Below, one piece after another: positions 59,831 through 64,000 of a stretch of 64,000 nt of DNA. The position numbers were made by a program, and so were the translations under genes. How positions within the stretch are numbered: the stretch's first letter is position 1; the number at the start of each line of letters is the position of its first letter. Below the pieces are notes generated by a model. It searched no databases. It had not been told where the DNA came from and saw nothing but the letters and a program-made list of their open reading frames with translations. Origin of the DNA: Mimachlamys varia (Eukaryota > Mollusca > Bivalvia > Pectinida > Pectinidae); assembly GCA_947623455.1 (NCBI GenBank), contig OX392535.1, positions 37,968,688-38,032,687 of the forward strand, given 5' to 3'.

Positions 59831-59873
59831 ATAAGAAGTGCTTTGTTATTTTATATAATGTTGTAGAAGTTTG

Positions 59874-60427
59874 ACCGCGATGCAATCGGTCGAAATAGAT
59901 TGGAAAATCCAAACACGTCATGACATCATCGGTACCCCTCATGATGGGAAGGAGGCGTGGCCATAATTACGTCATCAGCAACCCCATTGACGGGAGGGGG
60001 CATAACCCCCGTTACATCATCGGTACCCCCCTGAGGGTCATTTTTATGCACTGGATAACCCTCCATTTGTGACGTCATCGGTACCCCCCTGTCAAGGGGG
60101 GTGCCACTAGGGAGGTGCTCCATTTGTGACGTCATCGGTAACATCGGTGGTCGCGGTACCCCCCTGACGGGGAGGAGGCGTGAGCCCCGTTACATCATCG
60201 GTACCCCCCCTGAGGGTCATTTTTATGCACTGGATAACCCTCCATTTGTGACGTCATCGGTACCCCCCTGTCAAGGGGGGTGCCACTAGGGAGGTGCTCC
60301 ATTTGTGACGTCATCGGTACCCCCCTGTCAAGGGGGGTGCCACTAGGGAGGTGCCAGGGAGGTGGTAAGGATTATATAGGGAATGCACCGGGTGACCCTG
60401 CGCTCGTATCCTCACTTTTGTACTACT
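59874..60427 (-). repeat. Right terminal inverted repeat, expanded
   Basis: Inverted copy of the left TIR, 554 bases. It has an extra internal block of about 210 bases (roughly 59925-60140) consisting of further diverged and identical copies of the CATTTGTGACGTCATCGG and CCCCTTGACAGG-type subrepeats. Several TGACGTCA octamers are present. Ends CTCACTTTTGTACTACT. Confidence 0.92.
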
Positions 60428-60433
60428 TGCTAT
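60428..60433. other. Target-site duplication, right (TGCTAT)
   Basis: Exact copy of 50275-50280 directly after the right TIR. Confidence 0.93.
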
Positions 60434-60797
60434 CATCGCTTTCGTATCATCTGTTATCATCGCTTTCGTTCCATCTGTTATCATCGCTTTCGTTCCATCT
60501 GCTATCATCGCTTTCGTATCATCTGTTATCATCGCTTTCGTTCTATCTGTTATCATCGCTTTCGGTCCATCTGTTATCATCGCTTTCGTATCATCTGTTA
60601 TCATAGCCTTTGTTCTATCTGTTATCATAGCTTTCGTTCGATCTGTTATCATCGCTTTCATTCCATTTGTTATCATAGCTTTCGTTCCATCTGTTATCAT
60701 CGCTTTCGTATCATCTGTTATCATCCCTTTCGTTCCATCTGTTATCATAGCTTTCGTTCTTTCTGTTATCATCGCTTTCGTATCATCTGTTATCGTC
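60428..60797. repeat. 24-bp minisatellite, right part of the split array
   Basis: About 15 units in the same orientation and phase as the left part. It ends at TTATCGTCGCTTTAAATC. Confidence 0.95.
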
Positions 60798-61405
60798 GCT
60801 TTAAATCTTGCACGTGTGTTTTTCTCTGTAACATGCGCGCGGTTCTCTTGCTCATTTCCCGGCCTCTCTTTCAGAATTAAAGACCGACCAAACAGACATA
60901 TCCAGTTAAAGAATAATGAATTCATTTTGTCGAGACTTCACGAGACTTCGCGATCCAAGCTATAGTCGTATTAGCGCAGGCTAATAAACTTAACCTAAAA
61001 ACAGCGATAATAATCGCCTTCCCCAGAAAGCATCACAGTCCTGTCGCGGTTTGAAATTGAAACTTTGTAGCATTTAAACTGTATTGTTAAAATTTTATAT
61101 TTCTTTTGGGAGAAATAAAATTTGTAGGAAATTGAAACGAAGCGGAACCGCCGTTCATGACCATGATTAAAAGGCGAACAAGCTGCTGATTTTATGACCG
61201 CTGTTGCAGTTATTTCGCGGGACGTAAATAATTGACAAAGAGGCTTTATCATAGCATTCTATTTTCCATTGGAATTCGGTGCGAAGTTATTTAAAGAATT
61301 CCAATTTAGTCACCGCATTTTGCCTTTTCAATTGATACTTGTGTTTGAGAGTTAATAGGAAGCCTACAACATTGACACTGTAAGACAATACACAAGTGTT
61401 TTATT
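60798..61405. other. Non-coding stretch, nothing recognised
   Basis: No supportable feature. Confidence 0.5.
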
Positions 61406-62700
61406 TACATTGTCTTGTCTATTTGCTGTTTATTTACATTGTCTTGTCTATTTGCTGTTTATTTATATTGTCTTGGCTATTGGCTGTTTATTTACATTGT
61501 CTTGGCTATTGGCTGTTTATTTACTTTGTCTTGGCTATTTGCTGTTTATTTACAATGTCTTGGCTATTTGCTGTTTATTTACAATGTCTCGGCTATTTGC
61601 TGTTTATTTACAATGTCTTGTCTATTTGCTATTTATTTACAATGTCTTGGCTATTGGCTGTTTATTTCAAATGTCTTGGCTATTTGCTATTTATTTAAAA
61701 AGTCTTGGCTATTTGCTGTTTATTTACTTTGTTTTGGCTATTTGCTGTTTATTTAAAATGTCTTGGCTATTTGATGTTTATTTTCATTCTCTTGTCTATT
61801 TGCTGTTTATTTACAATGTCTTGGCTATTTGCTGTTTATTTACAATGTCTTGGCTATTTGCTGTTTATTTACAATATCTTGGCTATTTGCTGTTTATTTA
61901 CATTGTCTTGGCTATTTGCTGTTTATTTACAATGTCTTGGCTATTGGCTGTTTATTTACAATGTCTTGTCTATTTGCTGTTTATTTACAATGTCTTGGCT
62001 ATTTGCTGTTTATTTACAATGTCTTGGCTATTGGCTGTTTATTTACAATGTCTTGGCTATTGGCTGTTTATTTACAATGTCTTGGCTATTAGCTGTTTAT
62101 TTAAAATGTCTTGGCTATTGGCTGTTTATTTACAATGTCTTGGCTATTGGCTGTTTATTTACAATGTCTTGGCTATTGGCTGTTTATTTACATTGTCTTG
62201 GCTATTAGCTGTTTATTTAAAATGTCTTGGCTATTGGCTGTTTATTTACAATGTCTTGGCTATTGGCTGTTTATTTACTTTGTTTTGGCTATTGACTGTT
62301 TATTTACAATGTCTTGGCTATTGACAGTTTATTTACTTTGTCTTGGCTATTGGCTGTTTATTTACAATGTCTTGGCTATTGGCTGTTTATTTACAATGTC
62401 TTGGCTATTGGCTGTTTATTTACAATGTCTTGGCTATTGGCAGTTTATTTACTTTGTCTTGGCTATTGGCTGTTTATTTACTTTGTTTTGGCTATTGGCT
62501 GTTTATTTACAATGTCTTGGCTATTGGCTGTTTATTTACAATGTCTTGGTTATTGGCTGTTTATTTACAATGTCTTGGCTATTGGCAGTTTATTTACTTT
62601 GTCTTGGCTATTTGCTGTTTATTTACAATGTCTTGGCTATTTGCTGTTTATTTTCATTGTCTTGGCTATTGGCTGTTTGGTTATAATGTCTTGGCTACAA
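61406..62700. repeat. 29-bp minisatellite, about 45 copies
   Basis: Unit TGTCTTGGCTATTGGCTG plus TTTATTTACAA. Early copies have ATTTGCTG, later ones ATTGGCTG. All predicted membrane-like Leu/Tyr/Cys frames are stop-free repeat readings. Confidence 0.97.
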
Positions 62701-64000
62701 TGTTTAAGCTAGGCAACTTGGAGAAATATTAAGATAGAAGATTAGCTAGACAACTTCGGGGATATATACACTGTCTTGGATATTAGCTAGATCATCGACG
62801 ATGTAGTTAGACAACTTCGAGTTAATTTATATTGTCCTGACTATTAGCTAGACAACTTCGAGTTAATTCATATTATCTTGGCTATCAGTTAGACAACTTC
62901 GAGTTAATTCATATTATCTTGGCTATCAGTTAGACAACTGCGAGTTAATTCATATTGTCTTGTTTATAAGCTTCGAGTTAACTTATATTGTCTTGACTAT
63001 TAGCTAGACAACTTCGAGTTAATTCATATTGTCTTGTTTATAAGCTTCGAGTTAACTTATATTGTCTTGATTATTAGATAGACAACTTCGAGTTTAGTTT
63101 TATTGTCTTGGCTATTAGTTTCGAGTTAATTTATATTGTCTTGGTTATTAGCTAGACAACTTCGAGTTTAGTTTTATTGTCTTGGCTATTAGTTTCGAGT
63201 TAATTCATATTGTCTTGTTTATAAGCTTCGAGTTAACTTATATTGTCTTGACTATTAGCTAGACAACTTCGAGTTTAGTTTTATTGTCTTGGCTATTAGT
63301 TTCGAGATAATTTACATTGTCTTGGTTATTAGCTAGACAACTTCGAGTTAATTCATATTGTCTTGGCTATTAGTTTCGAGATAATTTATATTGTCTTGGT
63401 TATTAGCTAGACAACTTCGAGTTTAGTTTTATTGTCTTGGCTATTAGTTTCGAGTTAATTCATATTGTCTTGTTTATAAGCTTCGAGTTAACTTATATTT
63501 CTTGACTATTAGCTAGACAACTTCGAGCTTAGTTTTATTGTCTTGGCTATTAGTTTCGAGTTAATTTATATTGTCTTGGCTATTAGTTTCGAGTTAATTT
63601 ATATTGTCTTGGCTATTAGCTAGACAACTTCGAGTTAATTTATATTTTCTTGGCTATTAGTTTCGAGTTAATTTACATTGTCTTGGCTATTAGTTTCGAG
63701 TTAATTTATATTGTCTTGGCTATTAGTTTCGAGTTAATTTATATTGTCTTGGCTATTAGTTTCGAGTTAATTTATATTTTCTTGGCTATTAGTTTCGAGT
63801 TAATTTATATTGTCTTGGCTATTAGTTTCGAGTTAATTTACATTGTCTTGGCTATTAGTTTCGAGTTAATTTATATTGTCTTGGCTATTAGTTTCGAGTT
63901 AATTTATATTTTCTTGGCTATTAGTTTCGAGTTAATTTATATTGTCTTGGCTATTAGCTAGACAACTTCGAGTTAATTTATATTTTCTTGGCTATTAGTT
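62701..64000. repeat. 33-bp and compound minisatellite related to the 29-bp array
   Basis: Units contain TTGTCTTGGCTATTAG followed by TTTCGAGTTAATTTATA, or by the longer CTAGACAACTTCGAGTTAAT. The shared TTGTCTTGGCTATT core links it to the preceding array. From about 63650 it is a regular 33-bp repeat. It runs off the window end. Confidence 0.95.

Larger units (their letters stand above)
50281..60427 (+). mobile_element. Polinton/Maverick-type transposon, compact, complete ends
   Basis: A 10,147-bp element bounded by TIRs that begin AGTAGTACAAAAGTGAGG, with a perfect 6-bp target duplication. AG...CT ends and 6-bp duplications are the known signature of Polintons. It encodes a family B DNA polymerase, a P-loop ATPase and a DDE integrase with chromodomain, all + strand, all intact. 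Canonical Polintons are about 15-20 kb and also encode a cysteine protease and jelly-roll capsid proteins; neither is seen here, and no unexplained frame is long enough. About 1.7 kb between the left TIR and the polymerase is non-coding but contains a duplicated promoter. Intact frames and near-identical TIRs suggest recent insertion. A deletion derivative of a larger Polinton is the main alternative to a stable compact lineage. Confidence 0.93.

Noticed and set aside
61396..62732. Leu/Tyr/Cys-rich membrane-like frames up to 304 codons
   Set aside because: Every one is a phase of the 29-bp minisatellite; three overlapping + frames are open over the same DNA.

Overview
The window looks like animal nuclear DNA, most likely from a mollusc and probably a bivalve. 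This is inferred from the AT-rich non-coding sequence, two families of tRNA-derived SINEs of a type I associate with molluscs, many minisatellites, MITE-like foldback elements, and a self-synthesising transposon of the Polinton/Maverick class. I find no convincing host gene, no true tRNA or rRNA gene and no CRISPR array. Nearly all open frames outside 52.3-59.6 kb are by-products of tandem repeats or of dispersed repeats.

Layout: 0-0.87 kb is a 31-bp minisatellite cut by the window edge. 0.9-15 kb is AT-rich non-coding DNA with SINEs, nested foldback elements, short tandem duplications and a purine-rich tract. 15.2-17.9 kb is a 42-bp minisatellite ending at a SINE. 18-33 kb holds decayed non-LTR retrotransposon fragments, a TIR element with a perfect 32-bp palindrome, minisatellites of 54, 50, 47 and 40 bp, and a long (ATC)n tract. 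33-41 kb is mostly featureless, with a foldback MITE and one copy of a TTAA-flanked TIR element. 41.8-45.3 kb has three successive minisatellites (15, 42 and 45 bp). 46.4-49.1 kb has the second TTAA element, a 24-bp minisatellite and a 1.4-kb element with hAT-like ends. 61.4-64 kb is a 29-bp array passing into a related 33-bp array.

The centrepiece is a complete-looking mobile element at 50281-60427 (10,147 bp). It begins AGTAGTAC and ends GTACTACT, has terminal inverted repeats of about 343 and 554 bp, and is flanked by a perfect 6-bp target duplication, TGCTAT. It sits inside a 24-bp minisatellite whose phase is restored if the element is removed. It carries three intact intronless genes on the + strand. 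The first is a protein-primed-type family B DNA polymerase with N-terminal zinc fingers and an HNH/endonuclease-VII-like insertion. The second is a P-loop ATPase with glutamine-rich coding repeats and zinc fingers. The third is a DDE retrovirus-like integrase with a C-terminal chromodomain. I see no capsid or maturation-protease gene, so this is a compact replication-integration version of a Polinton.

The polymerase would copy the element, and the integrase would insert the copies, perhaps directed to chromatin by the chromodomain. The ATPase role is unclear without a capsid. Each gene has a TATAAATA box in front of it. A duplicated CCAAT-TATA promoter with a plausible splice donor lies upstream of the polymerase, and a duplicated 3-prime module of about 225 bp follows both the polymerase and integrase genes. 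Intact frames, near-identical TIRs and the perfect target duplication point to a young, possibly active insertion.
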